DNA of 64,000 nucleotides from Phaseolus vulgaris (GCF_000499845.2 NC_023749.2:23250878-23314877), one strand, 5' to 3'. Positions 43,732-55,222 are shown, counted from the stretch's first letter. Notes: generated from the letters alone by a model not told the origin. Numbers and translations: made by a program.

Positions 43732-46564
43732 TATAAAATTTCATAATAATCTTATTTCATAAAATCTCAATTTAAAAAAAAATATTTTATTAGAAATGAA
43801 TATGAGACGTCACATTTGTTATCATATACAATTTGTGATAGTTGATCTTAATCACATTTGTTATCATGCGTCAAAGTTTGAATCTAGTGATTTTTTTATA
43901 TTATTTTTTCCCTTTTCTAATAAATTCCACCACATAAAAGACACATTAATTAAGATATTATTTGTTTTTTCTTTTAAAATAAAATTTATTCAAATATGAT
44001 ATTTTAGAATTGGGGAGTTAAAAATACTTTATTTGATTGATTAAAATAAAATCATATACAAAATATAATTTGAGGGTCTTGATCCTTCCACCAGGAAGAG
44101 TTAACTTTTTAATTATTTCATAATCCTTTTATTCATTATTGAACTTATTTGTTTAAAAAAACTATTAACCAAATCAATCAAATCTAATCTATCATGTCTA
44201 ATTAGTTATCTACATGTATGTCACATGTTTTGTGACTTCTCACATTCCCATCTACCTGTTAGTTGTTTCTCAACCTTATCTTACTTTACTTTTAGATTTC
44301 AATTTTTTTTTCATATTTAAGATCTATTTCATAAGAGAAAATGAGAAATACAATAAATGAAAATAAAAAAATGGTGAATAAAATTAATCAGAATGAAAAT
44401 TAAATAAAATTATTTTATTAAAAGAAAAAAAAATGTTTTAGAAGATGCCACTGGGCAAGAGAGTTAGGTGAAGATAGAAAGAAACAAAATAACTTTTCAA
44501 ACATATAATATAACTAACCAATATAACTAACAAGTTCGTTAATTGACCTGTAGATCTGTAAGTTATGTGTACAACCAGTTGGCAATGTGGATTATGTTTA
44601 TAAATTAGAGCTTAAATAAATTTGAGTAAATATATTCCATCGATACTGTTATTACATTTTCTGTTCAATAATATTTTTGGGAAAGTATTACTTTTGAAAA
44701 AAATTATTCTCTAAAAATTCAAAAAGAAAAAAAAAAGAATAATTTATAAAATGGTTTTTCTAATTTTGTTTTAACTTTATAACTTTCGTCTCAATTTTTT
44801 TAAAATAAGTTAATATAAGTTTTTTGTTAAATTGATGATAACAATATTATTATATGTGCCATGAATAATAAATAAGATGTCATCAACTAAAATTAACTTA
44901 TTAATAACGAATGTCAATATTTTTATTATTAATTTAATTTTAAATAATTTACAATTATTCATTTAGTAAAAAAAAAGGATCATATTGAAGATACTCAAAA
45001 TAATAAGATAAAATTAAAAATATAATAAATCTATATTAATACTATTATTATATAAAATATATATACCATTTGAACTTTTTTTGATATATTTTTAATTGAA
45101 CAACTTTATCTTGTAATAAACAAAGAATAATTTATTTATTTAAAATAATTAAATATATTTTTTTTAAAACGAACCGTTATATAATTTTTTAAAACTATTT
45201 ATACAAAATTATATATATATATATTATTTTTAATTAACTATTCATAAAAATAATAAAACTATAAAAATTATAAATATATAAGGAAGATACATCATTTGGT
45301 AACTTGTTTTTTGTAATTTTTAATTGAACAATTTTACCTTTTAATACATAAAAAATAATTTATTTATTTTTATTTAATAAAATAATTATTTTAAAATAAC
45401 TACATAATGTTCTTTTTTTAAAATAACGGATATATAACTTTTTAATACTACTTTTATAAAATTATATATGTATATATTTTAATTTTTTTTACGTTTGAAT
45501 TAATTACTCAAAAAATAGTAAAACTATAAAAATAATAAAATTATAAAAAATATAGCATTGTTGTATATATTTTAATGACGCTAGCGACTATAAAAGCTAT
45601 TATTAAACGTTAAAAAATGTTACCGTTGACATTAATGAAATTTCTAGTTCCAAAATTTAGGTTATAAAATACTTTATAAGGGAAAATTTGAAAACAAAAA
45701 ATTTGGTGTAACATAAAACTGTAAAACCTATAAAGTGAAGTTGTTTATCTAAGGAACTAGTAGTTGTACCAAAATGGTAAGTGAAAGGATAGGAAGATAG
45801 ATATGAAAAGGTTATTTAAATTTTATATTATAATTGGAATGAAACTAAGAAGACAATTTTTAATTTCATGAATTATTACTTATTTAGAAATTTATCTCAT
45901 AGATTTAATCTCTTAAAAACATATATTTTTACCCATAATAAATTTTGAATTTTTTTTTATTTATCACTTTTTTGTTTCTATTTCTCACACAAATAATAGT
46001 GTTTTTTTTGTCAATGTTTTACTCTTACATTTTGGAAGTTTTATTTATGTTTCACTATTTTAATCTTCAATAAAGATCAATATTGTGACATTTTATATAT
46101 GTTGATAAATAATATTAAGGTACTTTAAATCTTGTAGGGTTAATTAAGCATTAATAATCAGAAAACTAATTAAAAAAAACATTGAGGTAAGTGATTTTTA
46201 GTCAAATGCCTTTTTCTTTAAATTTTGTAAGTTTGTGCTAATATGATATTAAAAATTATTTTGAAGAATTTTTGGTGTAACTTTCAAATTCTCAAAGCAT
46301 GTGTTTTTTAGTTGGATGGTTTCCTTTGAAAAAAGAAAGAAGAATAAAAATGTTAAATTAGGTTAAACTAAAGTAGAAAGAAAATAAAAACATGTTAAAT
46401 TAGGGTAGTTTCATTCATGCCTCTTCCAGTACAGGAATGACTTCTAATAACCCTGGAGCTGTACAGCCCAGACTGTACTTAGTATGGGCCTCCAACCAAT
46501 TGGGTATGTCAATGTTTCTCTTGGGCCTACTGCATTGGTGGGCTGGATATCCATAGACTTCAAA
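43732..46564. other. Very AT-rich intergenic DNA
   Basis: Long A/T runs and TATATA tracts (for example near 45210-45230). No gene or element recognised. A small possible reading frame on the minus strand near 46415-46560 is not supported by any family. Confidence 0.5.
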
Positions 46565-46573
46565 TTGTAAATG
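46565..46573. repeat. Left 9-bp target duplication of the Mutator-like MITE
   Basis: TTGTAAATG, repeated exactly at 47197-47205. Nine bases is typical for Mutator-like insertions. Confidence 0.82.
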
Positions 46574-47196
46574 GGCTTCTTCTTCCTGCACCCCTATGTT
46601 TTTCTTCCTGCACCCACACAATTTTGTAAATCCCAAAATTGACCTTCACCTTTTATTTAAAAAAATTAGAGTTTTTTAGGTTACCGGATTCATCAATCCG
46701 GGAGTGTGCTACGGATTCATCAATCCGGAAGTGATTTGTGTTCTTTTTCAAATAAAGGGGTGTTTCAAAAGCAACTTGTTGATTTCCAGATTGCTGAATT
46801 CGGAAGTCTAATTTTTATTACGGATTGATGGATCCAGAAGATTACCGGATTCACCAATCCGGAAGATTACCGGATTCACCAATCCAGAAGATTACCGGAT
46901 TCACCAATCCAGAAGATTACCGGATTCACCAATCCAAAAGATTACCGGATTCACCAGAAGATTACCGGATTCACCAATCCAGAAGATTACCGGATTTATC
47001 AATCCAGAATGCAAAAAAATAAATGCGGATTTCCTATTCCGTAAAATTACCGAATTGCATTATCCGGAAGAAGAAAAAGTAGTGTGGGTCTTATGTGTAT
47101 TTTGGAAATTTTAAAAAATAATAGGGATATTTTTGTCTTTGCATTACATTGTGGGGGTGCAGGAAGAAAAATGTAGGGGTGCAGGATGAAACTGCC
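46574..47196. mobile_element. Non-autonomous Mutator-like element (MITE), 623 bp
   Basis: Terminal inverted repeats of 42 bp (46574-46615 and 47155-47196) match at 36 of 42 positions. They begin GGC and contain CCTGCACCCCTA and TTTTTCTTCCTGCACCC. A 9-bp duplication TTGTAAATG flanks both ends. No transposase is encoded. The centre carries a palindromic minisatellite (46841-47010). Each TIR itself contains two direct CCTGCACCC boxes, which might be transposase sites (inference). Class assignment rests on the 9-bp duplication. Confidence 0.82.
46841..47010. repeat. 25-bp palindromic minisatellite inside the MITE
   Basis: Tandem units of 25 bases starting at 46841, 46866, 46891, 46916 and 46941, then shortened and variant copies. 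The unit is ATTACCGGATTCACCAATCC followed by GGAAG or AGAAG. CCGGATT and AATCCGG flank CACC, so each unit can form a 7-bp hairpin. Related, more diverged units run from 46683 to 46830 and to about 47070. Confidence 0.88.
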
Positions 47197-47205
47197 TTGT
47201 AAATG
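47197..47205. repeat. Right 9-bp target duplication of the Mutator-like MITE
   Basis: TTGTAAATG, same as 46565-46573. Confidence 0.82.
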
Positions 47206-48137
47206 TCTTCAATGTTTTCCTTGCAAGCAAGACTATCTTTTCCTGGCATCCCCATATATTCTCCATGTGTCACACAAAAACAATTTTTTATCTTAAAAAA
47301 AATAAAATTATCCTTAAAATAATATATGGATTGTAGAATTTTGATCTAGAATGTACTATTTTTCTACTTGATAATTCACAGGGTTGTATAATAAAGTCAA
47401 TTTAATCCAATCCATTTTTTGAGTCAAATAAAGAAAAATATTTTCAAATCCATATGGTATTATTTCTTCATAAATATCAATTGTTCCAAACTCTAAAATA
47501 TCAATAGAATAAAGTGTATTTTCTATTATTTGCCTGCAATGGAATTAAACAAAAAAATGCAGTGTGTATTTCATAATTTCTTCTTATGAGACGGAAGGGA
47601 TCTAGTTATTTTGCAAATAAAATTATGTACATGTGTGTACCAGTTTAGTTGCATTATGTACTTAGGTTTAATAGTCCGAATTGGAGGAATAAATGCAGTA
47701 TGAAATTTACACTTATAATTATTTTTGCAACTTCATTCTATAATTGATTTCTAATTTCAGACTATTTATAAGAATTTACAAGGGATATTAATTTCTTCTC
47801 CCATAGTCATTTTCAGAACTTGGTAAATAATTGTTATATGATTAGTGTCGCTACATCTTCATTGAAAAGTTAGTGGTTTCAATACGTGAAGAATATGAGT
47901 CTGAATAATGATAAGCTAATTTGTTGCCACCTACTAAAGCATCAAGAAGTGTGGATTTGCCTCAGCCTGAATGATTCATTATATATAGTACTTGGTTTAA
48001 ATATTCAGGAATCAGTTCAAGGAATGCACACAGAAGGAGAAAAATATGAATTATTGGCCAAAAAAATTGTGAATTTAGAGAGCAATTATACACTTATACA
48101 TACACTACACTAGAATGTATCTACATAAAAGCATTGT
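47206..48137. other. AT-rich intergenic DNA downstream of the LYR gene
   Basis: No gene supported. A 75-codon open stretch at 47886-48113 has no recognisable features and unlike-coding composition. Confidence 0.5.
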
Positions 48138-48407
48138 TCAGTTAATGTGACGAGGAGGCAGTTGGCCTTTCCTGAGAAAGGATAGAGAGTACTCTGCAGC
48201 GTCGATCAGGTCAGTAATGTTGTGCACTGAGCGTTCATCGGAACCCACCCAGAACATTGCTCGCACCTCCGCCTTCTTCGCCAGCCTGGCCGCGAGGCTC
48301 AGCGGCAGTGCCGGCGAATTCAGGCTCCGCAAAATGTGCCGATAAAGCGACAGCATTCGGGCCCTGTTGCGGCCCAAATCCTCCGCCGTGGCCCATACCC
48401 GACTCAT
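48138..48407 (-). CDS. LYR-motif (complex 1 LYR-like) protein
   Basis: 89 residues from ATG at 48407 (MSRVWATAEDLGRN). The LYR motif sits near the N-terminus in RMLSLYRHILRSLN, followed by ARLAKKAEVRAMFWVGSDE and a C-terminal helix ITDLIDAAEYSLSFLRKGQ. Size and three-helix pattern fit the LYRM family: small mitochondrial-matrix adaptors that bind acyl carrier protein and help Fe-S delivery or respiratory-complex assembly (family knowledge). Which complex is not deducible here. Upstream, TTGTTGCAG at about 48422-48430 on the minus strand looks like the acceptor of a 5-prime leader intron, 15-20 bases before the ATG. The promoter carries a telo-box and site II motifs, typical of housekeeping mitochondrial genes. 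GC-rich in contrast to its flanks. Confidence 0.85.
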   Translation of the reverse strand: MSRVWATAEDLGRNRARMLSLYRHILRSLNSPALPLSLAARLAKKAEVRAMFWVGSDERSVHNITDLIDAAEYSLSFLRKGQLPPRHIN

Positions 48408-48647
48408 TCCCAATTCGATTCTGCAACAACAGAGGTTCGTAATTTCGTTGGTTTCGCGTTCTGATATTCCATTAAATAAAATAAAGAAATAAATAAATCT
48501 AAAAGAGGCGCGTGAATGGTGAATGAAGGTGAATCAGAAAGAACGTAGCGATGGAGAATTTGATCATATCAAACACGTTATGTAATGTTTGATGATCACT
48601 CATCCTCTTATCATCATGTTCACCTTCTCTACCATGAAACCAATGAT

Positions 48648-48656
48648 TTAGGGTTT
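48648..48656 (-). promoter_or_regulatory. Telo-box of the LYR gene
   Basis: AAACCCTAA on the minus strand, about 240 bases upstream of the ATG. Telo-boxes often accompany site II motifs in plant translation and mitochondrial genes. Confidence 0.55.
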
Positions 48657-48766
48657 CTGAGATAATACCTTACTCCAAGTTGCGGTGAGTGAAGAGTGTG
48701 TCAATGACGCCTTTTAAACATGAAGAACCCAAACAAACCTAGCTTCTAGGTTTCGAAATTAGCATC

Positions 48767-48796
48767 TGGGCCTTATTCAGTTGGGCTTTAAGCCCA
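48767..48796 (-). promoter_or_regulatory. Site II (TGGGCY) motif cluster
   Basis: TGGGCC at 48767-48772, TGGGCT at 48782-48787 and, on the opposite strand, AGCCCA at 48791-48796. Such TCP-binding motifs drive nuclear genes for mitochondrial proteins. Confidence 0.55.
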
Positions 48797-48812
48797 TTTA
48801 GTTTACTTGTTG

Positions 48813-49080
48813 TTACTTTCTAACCAATGCGCATTGGAAATAAATAAATAAAAAACAAAAGCCTAATTTTCATAAGAACAAATTTTACATTACGACACCA
48901 CCTAAAAACTACTTATTATTATATAACTACTTATTATATCACATTGAATTATAGTAAAAAGAGTGATCTTATGCACTCTTCTATTATTTTATATTTCTTT
49001 AGATTTTGTTTTGTAATTTTTTTTTTTATGTATTTATAAATATTCATGTTGCTTTCCACTTAATTTGTATTGATTTTTTA
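48813..49080. other. AT-rich intergenic DNA
   Basis: AT-rich, short, no gene. Composition switches abruptly to GC-rich at about 49081 where element P's LTR remnant begins. Confidence 0.5.
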
Positions 49081-49686
49081 CCGGTATGGGCGAGGCCGAG
49101 GCCCACCTGGATGCCCGAGGCCGAGTCCACTTGGCCGAGACCAGGGGAACCTGGTTGAGACTTAAGAAGTTTGGCCGGATGACGAGGCCGATGACCCACT
49201 TGGTCGAGACCTTAGAAAACTTGGCCGAGGCGGCAAAGACCACAAGGATTTTGTCGATGGCCGACCCATACCATGGGAACTTGGCCGACGGTCGAACCCT
49301 ATTACAATTAACGCTCAAACCGAGATCAGTGAAGCTAATCCATCATCAAGAATTAGGTAATGCAACCCTAAGCGGTATCCACCTCGATAAACGGGCCCAA
49401 CAAGGTAGGCCCATTACAATAATATAAATAGCGTGCATCCCAAGGAGCAAGGTATGTCATTTATTACTGTTCACCTACCTGAGAGCTGACCACCCGCTTT
49501 ACTGACTTGAGCGTCGGAGTGCCTTCGCAGGTACCCCAACCATCCGGTGTTCAACCGAGGCTGAGTACCGAAGGAGAAGCAGGAGGACAAGAAGAATCCC
49601 AGCTCACCACCCAGTCACCTGACCGACCGAAGGAAGGAGAAGAAGGCTTCAATAGTTCTCTAGGTCCCATCTCCCTAGCAGGAACA
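49081..49686 (+). repeat. 5-prime LTR remnant of element P
   Basis: Ends GCAGGAACA just before the primer site. Left edge truncated, where the sequence turns AT-rich. TATAAATA at 49423-49430 is a promoter candidate. ACTTGAGCGTCGGAGTG (49507-49523) is shared with element K's LTR. GGCCGAG is repeated many times in 49090-49290. Confidence 0.72.
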
Positions 49687-49687
49687 A

Positions 49688-49707
49688 TTGGCGCCCACCG
49701 TGGGGCC
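49688..49707 (+). other. Primer-binding site of element P
   Basis: TTGGCGCCCACCGTGGGGCC, two bases inside the LTR end. Same motif as elements B, Y and Q. Confidence 0.8.
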
Positions 49708-49736
49708 GAGGGAAACTAGCTGAAGGAAGAAAGTAG

Positions 49737-51150
49737 ATGGTCTCAACAAGAAGCATGGAAAGGATGACCGAAGCCGACCAGACGATGCTGCTGCTGTCTC
49801 TCCAGAGAGAGATGGCCGAGATGAGAAGGAAGACCGAGGAGGCTGCTCAGAAAAACGAGCAAGAGCTGCAAGTTCTCCGTAGGGAGAACGAAGAGATGAA
49901 GAAGAAGCTGGGGGAGGGAGGACCCTCCGTCATACCGACGAATGTTGTCGGCAAGTCATACACCTCTCCTCCCGACCCAGATGTGGCCGAGGAGACGAGA
50001 GGCCGACCCCCTCCCCGAGACACCGAGATGGGCGACGAGTCATGCCTAATCAGGTCCACCTGGACGACCCAGACGGCTGACCCAAACCGCCGACACCCCT
50101 TTACCAATACCATCATCGAAGTCCCACTGCCTGAGAAGTGGAAGGGTTTCAACCGAGACCGATATGACGGGTCGACCGACCCGGACGAGCATATGGACGC
50201 CTACGCCACCCATATGAGTCTCTACACCTCAGATGACGTCGTGTTATGCCGGGTGTTCCCCACATCCTTGAAGGGAGCCGCCCTTAGTTGGTTCACGAAG
50301 CTCTCACCCAACTCCATCGGTAGCTTTGCCACGCTCGTCGCAAAGTTTGAAACTCAGTTCGCGACCAACCGGGCGCACCATCCGACCTTCATCGCTCTGG
50401 TAGGCATCCGCCAGGAGAATGGAGAGTCGTTGAGAACCTCTGTGGATAGGTTCAGTAAGGTGGCAATGAGCATCCGGAATCTGAGCCCGGACGTTGCCAT
50501 GCACCACATGCTGACGGCCCTTCGCCCGGGACCCTTCTCTCGGGACCCTTCGCCGACAACCTGTGCATGCAGTCGGCCGACAGCTTGGACGAGCTGAGGA
50601 AGAGAGCTGCCAAATACATGCAACTGGAAGAGCTAAGAGAGTTTCGCAACCAGGCCCGTGCCGAGGACGGTGGAGAGAGGAAGGAAGAGAATGACCGCCA
50701 GGCGCGACCGATACAAAGAACTGACCGACGACGGGAGAACCGAGACCGACCAATTCGGTTCTCAAGATACACACCGCTGACGACCGAGAGGGGGAGGATT
50801 CTGGACGAGGCCCTCAGTGCCGAGTTGATCCCTCCTCCAAGGAAGGTAGCTAGCCCAAATAATGCTGACCGAAGAAAGCAGTGTCGGTACCACCAGAACG
50901 CCGGACACTCAACCGAGGAGTGTCAGGCCCTAAAAGATAAGATCGAGGAACTCATCCAGGCTGGGCATCTCCGCCGTTTCGTGAGAAATGGACGAGACCC
51001 ACCCCGCCGGGCGGATCCATCCAGGCGGACGAGGTCGCCTCACCGCGGCCGAAACGACCAAGACAACAGAGGCGATCGACAACCCGCGAGGGACGACCCC
51101 CCAGGGAGGCCGATAGGAGAGGTAACCGAGAGGTTATCAACACTATAGCC
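49737..51150 (+). pseudogene. Gag region of element P (two frame breaks)
   Basis: Starts MVSTRSMERMTEADQT. Coiled coil at 15-65 with REMAEMRRKTEEAAQKNEQE, then a Gag domain with MDAYATHMSLYTSDDVVLCR, GAALSWFTKL and RQENGESLRTSVDRF. Near 50527-50555 a duplicated GGGACCCTTC stretch shifts the frame; Gag continues in the new frame with MQLEELREFRNQA and a CHHC knuckle CRYHQNAGHSTEEC (50882-50923), then a charged Arg-rich tail. A second shift near 51115-51130 separates it from protease-RT. It differs from the Y/B type Gag in sequence, so it is another Tat subgroup. Confidence 0.85.
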
Positions 51151-52357
51151 GGCGGATTCGCCGGAGGAGGAAGCACGAACAACGCTCGGAAGAAACACCT
51201 CCGGGCGGTACATCAGGTGAACACGGTGGCATTCCGGCCGAGGATGCCACCCATCACTTTCACGGACGAGGACTTCAAGGGCTTAGACTACCGCCAACAG
51301 GACGACCCGATGGTGATAGCGGTCGACATAGACCGATTCACCATACGGAAGACCCTCGTGGACCAAGGAAGTTCGGTAGATATCCTATACTGGAAAACTT
51401 TCAAGGCCATGAGGATGGCTGAGGCCAAGATGATGCCATACGACGACCACGTGGTAGGGTTCTCGGGCGAGAGGGTGGGTACCAAGGGCTATATCGACTT
51501 GTACACCACCTTTGGAGAGCGGAAGAGCACCAGGACCATCCAAATCCGATACCTGGTCATCGACGCTAACACCTCCTACAACATCCTCCTTGGCCGACCC
51601 TCCATCAACCGACTGATGGCCATAGTATCAACCCCTCACCTCGCAATGAAATTCCCTTCAAGATTAGGGGACATTCTCACAGTCCATGTAGACCAGAAAG
51701 AAGCACAGGAGTGCTACGCCGAAAGCCTCCGGGTGGAGCCCTTAAGGGCCGACACCTCTCCCCTCAGAGTGAGGAAGTCCTCTCGAAAAGAACGCTCCCC
51801 CAGAAAGGACCGACCGAGGGAGATAAAGCCAACCGTGGCGTTGGTGGACCTCGATCCCCGGGCGACCGAGGACAGACTGGAGGCAAGAGAAGAGCTGAGG
51901 AGAGTCTCCCTCCTTGTCGAAGAACACAGCACAGCTGTAGGAACAGCCTTGGCAGCGGCCGAGGCTGAGATCATGCATGCCGCGTTGAAAAAGAATATCG
52001 ACATGTTTGCATGGACGTCGGCCGACATGCCGGGGGTGAGCCCGGATCTCATCACCCATCGATTGTCAATATTCAAGGAAGCCCGCCCGATCTCCCAAAA
52101 GAAGAGGGACTTGGGCAACGAAAAGCGACTCGCGGCGAAGAAGGAGGCCGGCAAGCTCCTGTCGGCCGGATTCATAAGGGAGGCCCGATACATGACATGG
52201 CTGGCCAACGTCGTCATGGTCACCAAGCCGAACGGTAACTGGAGGATGTGCGTCGACTACAGAAACATCAACAGCGCATGTCCGAAGAACACCTACCCCC
52301 TCCCGAACATTGACCGACTGGTGGATGGGGCGGCCGACCACAAAATTATGAGCTTCC
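51151..52357 (+). pseudogene. Protease and RT start of element P, cut by an internal deletion
   Basis: In one frame: protease with LVDQGSSVDILYWKTF and NILLGRPSINR, a spacer with basic residues, then the RT start FAWTSADMPGVSPDLITHRL, KRLAAKKEAGKLLSAGFIRE, WLANVVMVTKPNGNWRMC and DYRNINSACPKNTYPLPNID. Homology stops after HKIMSF near 52350. The next residues read the complement of the antisense gene's exon 2. So the rest of RT, both RNases H, integrase and spacer are deleted. Confidence 0.85.
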
Positions 52358-54055
52358 ACAGATTCTCGCGAGCCTCGGCCAACTCTTTCTCCAACCGGGA
52401 GACGTCCTCAACCTGCTGGCCACGACCTTCAATCCCCTGCTCAACAAGGACGATCGACCGACACATGAGCTCTAAACCGCTCTTCAGCAAGTCCAGAGGG
52501 TCGACCGCCCGGATTGAATCCCGCGTCCCCTTGGGAAGAGCCACGCAAACCCTGCGCGCGAATCTGTGGCTCCCCCCTAGAAGATCTAGGGCCGAGGTCG
52601 TTGGCCGGCGTCCACCAGCTGAAACGCCGGATGTTTACTCCACATGCCGAGGAGAGAGAGAGCCCACCTCGGCCATCTCACGGCGGGGAGGCGGTGTCGG
52701 CAAAGAGTCGGGAGAACGAATGGTGGTGGCAATGTTACCACCATCCCTCGCCCTTTTCTTGGACTTGCGGGAAGGGCCGGCCGGGTCCCTCTCAGCTGGG
52801 GCGCCCAGAGTGTTTGCAGGAAGAACGTCGATGCTTCGACGTCCATTTCGTTCAGCCGCCCTCTGTCGATATTCGTCGAGGACGCTAACGCCGGCCGGTT
52901 TCTCTTGAACCATCGTAGCTGCAAAACAGAAACACAAGTTAGAAAACGTAAAAGAAATTACCGACCGACACAACAAAAACGCGAACCCATACCCCTAATG
53001 GTCGCCCAACGCGTTGTCTCGGTATATGCACCGATCAGCGATCGGCAAGGAAGCTTCCTTATGAGTGCGTCGAAGAAGGAGAGAATCTCCACCTCCTCCT
53101 CACTCTCTGTTGGCCTCGGCCAAAACTTAAACACTGTGGGTTTGGAGGTCCAATGTAAGGGGAACCGAGACCGACCGACTCGGTCAAAGAAAAAGGCCGT
53201 CGCCTCGGGTCGAATGACGACCTTGACAAACCTTTCCTTAAACCGCTTATACGAGACCGCAAAGGGGTCGAACAATACACGTCCCGGCCGGCCGGCCAAA
53301 GAAAGCCAAGAGGCTAGACGACCGGGGTAAGAACCATAATAACAAAGAAAAGAAGAAGGGGTGGGGCGAAGCCGCATGGCGTCACACAGCAAGCGAAATG
53401 CTTGAAGGGACGCCCACGTATTTGGGTGCACTTGGGTGGGCGCCACGTTGAGCGCCCCAAGGACGCCCATTGTGAACTCGTCGAAAGGAAGGGACACATG
53501 AAGATCTGAAAAAAAGCAAGTATACATGTAAAAAAAGGGAGGACCGACATTAGCCCGATCCATACACACCCTCTCGGTCGGACCACAAGGCAAGATTCTA
53601 AAGTAATCTGGATCCCTAGAATCGTCAGAGTCCTCGCCCGCTTTCAACACCGGGTACTTGGCCAAAAACTTGGCCACAGAGTTCTCGGTATCATAAGAGG
53701 ACGAGAACTCAACAACACTAGGATCCACCCAACTAAAATCCGCGAGTGGAACGGCCGTCGGGGGTGATCCCGGCCGGTCGCCAACGTTGGCGGGGGGAGA
53801 GTCCGGCCGGGCGACAACGTTAGTAAGGGGAGAGTCCGACCGGTCAACAGCATTAACCGGGTCGTCCCCCCTAACCACCTCTACCATGGGTGGCACCTCG
53901 GCCACCCCAGCCGATAAGGAATCGGTGGCAGATGAAGAGGTTGATGAAGAGGAGGTTGACGAAGAGGAAGAAAGCTCGAGGGCACGAGAGGGGCGACCGA
54001 GAGAGGGGGAAGAATGGCCGGACGAAGAGGACGTTGGCCGAGACACGGTTGACAT
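52358..54055 (-). pseudogene. Antisense PF04195-like gene of element P (3-prime end deleted)
   Basis: ATG at 54055. A Ser-rich N-terminus with a long Ser run, VDRSDS/PDSPP repeats, then the core: PFFYMYTCFFSDLHVSLPFDEF, VHPNTWASLQAFRLLCDAM, SWLSLAGRPGRVLFDPFAVSY and RFKERFVKV. Exon 1 (54055-52993) is uninterrupted and ends in phase 1 before GTATGGG; exon 2 opens at 52918 after TTTTGCAG with ATMVQEKPAGV, a basic SRKSKKRARDG patch and a stop at 52635, beyond which a coiled coil appears in another frame (VEDVSRLEKELAEAREN). The C-terminus is lost in the deletion that joins it to RT. TATAAATAG sits upstream. It shares PFDEFTMG with element K. Confidence 0.82.
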
Positions 54056-54447
54056 CACTAACCTTTGTGGAAAAAAGAAAGGGAAAGCGAAGGCAAAGCT
54101 TGCTAAAGAGGCCGAACGGTCACTCGGTTCTCAGAGCAGTGGACAAAGGAAGGCTCGGCTATCAGATAAACTCACTTAGAAGATGCAAGGTTTCGAAACT
54201 GTTGGAGACCCTATTTATAAGGCCCATGGGCCTCAGATCCTGAACCAACGCGCCAATCTCAACCGTTAGATCCAAGAGATCCAACAGTCCACTATGCTTC
54301 CTGCCCAAAAAACCCCTCATTAATGGCAATCATGTCACGTCACGCCGTCTAGGTCACGTCACACCTCGACAAATGGAATAGCCGCACGATCAAGGGAGGC
54401 CGACCGACATCCATCATTAAAGACTCATCGGACATATTTAGCACATC
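54056..54447 (-). promoter_or_regulatory. Antisense promoter region of element P and start of its 3-prime LTR
   Basis: TATAAATAG on the minus strand at 54211-54219, 156 bases upstream of the antisense ATG, is a clear promoter candidate. Beyond about 54310 comes CACGTCACGCC-rich sequence, possibly LTR start, which ends at the breakpoint with element Q near 54440-54447. Confidence 0.55.
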
Positions 54448-55059
54448 CTTCAAGGACTCCCCTTGGTACTGCCTTATATCAAACAAGTCGTAAGACACCA
54501 AAGGTGGCGCCTTGTTCACTATGTACTGCTTGACAAACATCTTGGAAAACTGTTGGAACGTGGTAATGTGGCCAGTGGGTATACTGACGAACCAGTCCAA
54601 CGCCGTTCCGCTCAAAGTGCTCATGAACACCTTACAATACACCGCGTCTGAGACCCCCGAGAGCATCATCTGAGTATGAAACGCCGTGAGATGGGCTTCA
54701 GGGTCCTCCACCCCAGTGAAAGACGCTTTCACTGCCACAGTGTTAGCTGGGACTACCGAGTCCATGATCTCTTGAGAAAATGGCATAGGAAAGCTGCGTG
54801 GTGTGGATGGGGGTGCAGATCTGTCCCCTGCCGCACGCTCCTCCCACTCCTGAAGGGCTTTGCGCAACTCTTCGTTGATCCTGTTGAGCTCTTCGTTCCT
54901 TGCATACGAGGCCACCAGCGCCTCGTGCATCCTTTCCTGCTCAGAACGCGATGCAGCCACGTTCTCCTGCAGCGTCCTCATCATGTCCATCACTTGTGTC
55001 ATGAACACAACATCTTCGTCTGTTGATGGCGCGACTGAACTGGAGCGCGTTGTCCTCAT
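54447..55059 (-). pseudogene. Gag N-terminal fragment of element Q
   Basis: Starts MRTTRSSSVAPSTDED, with a coiled coil (MMRTLQENVAASRSEQERMHEAL), then the Y/B-type Gag: FPMPFSQEIMDS, FTGVEDPEAHLTAFHTQMML, CKVFMSTLSGTALDWFVS and QYQGESLKD. Similarity to the Y Gag stops there, at the breakpoint; the rest of the frame (to 54349) is foreign sequence from element P. All of protease and pol are missing. Frame open, but truncated. Confidence 0.85.
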
Positions 55060-55201
55060 CCTTCCTCAGCAAACTCAGCAGCTCAAAGAACTCCAAACAA
55101 ACGGTGAAAACTCCAGGGGTCCACTGCGATAGCGAGCAATCGAACAGGAAACACTCGAAGCACCACTAGCACGAACTATGGTTGGGAATCACCTTTTATA
55201 C

Positions 55202-55220
55202 GGCCCCACGGTGGGCGCCA
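55202..55220 (-). other. Primer-binding site of element Q
   Basis: Minus strand TGGCGCCCACCGTGGGGCC, two bases inside the LTR edge. Confidence 0.82.
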
Positions 55221-55222
55221 GA

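Noticed and set aside
47886..48113. 75-codon plus-strand frame as a host gene
   Set aside because: AT-rich, no domain, no splice or promoter context.
49034..49427. Frames over the GGCCGAG-rich stretch
   Set aside because: They lie in the element P LTR remnant and arise from its short repeats.
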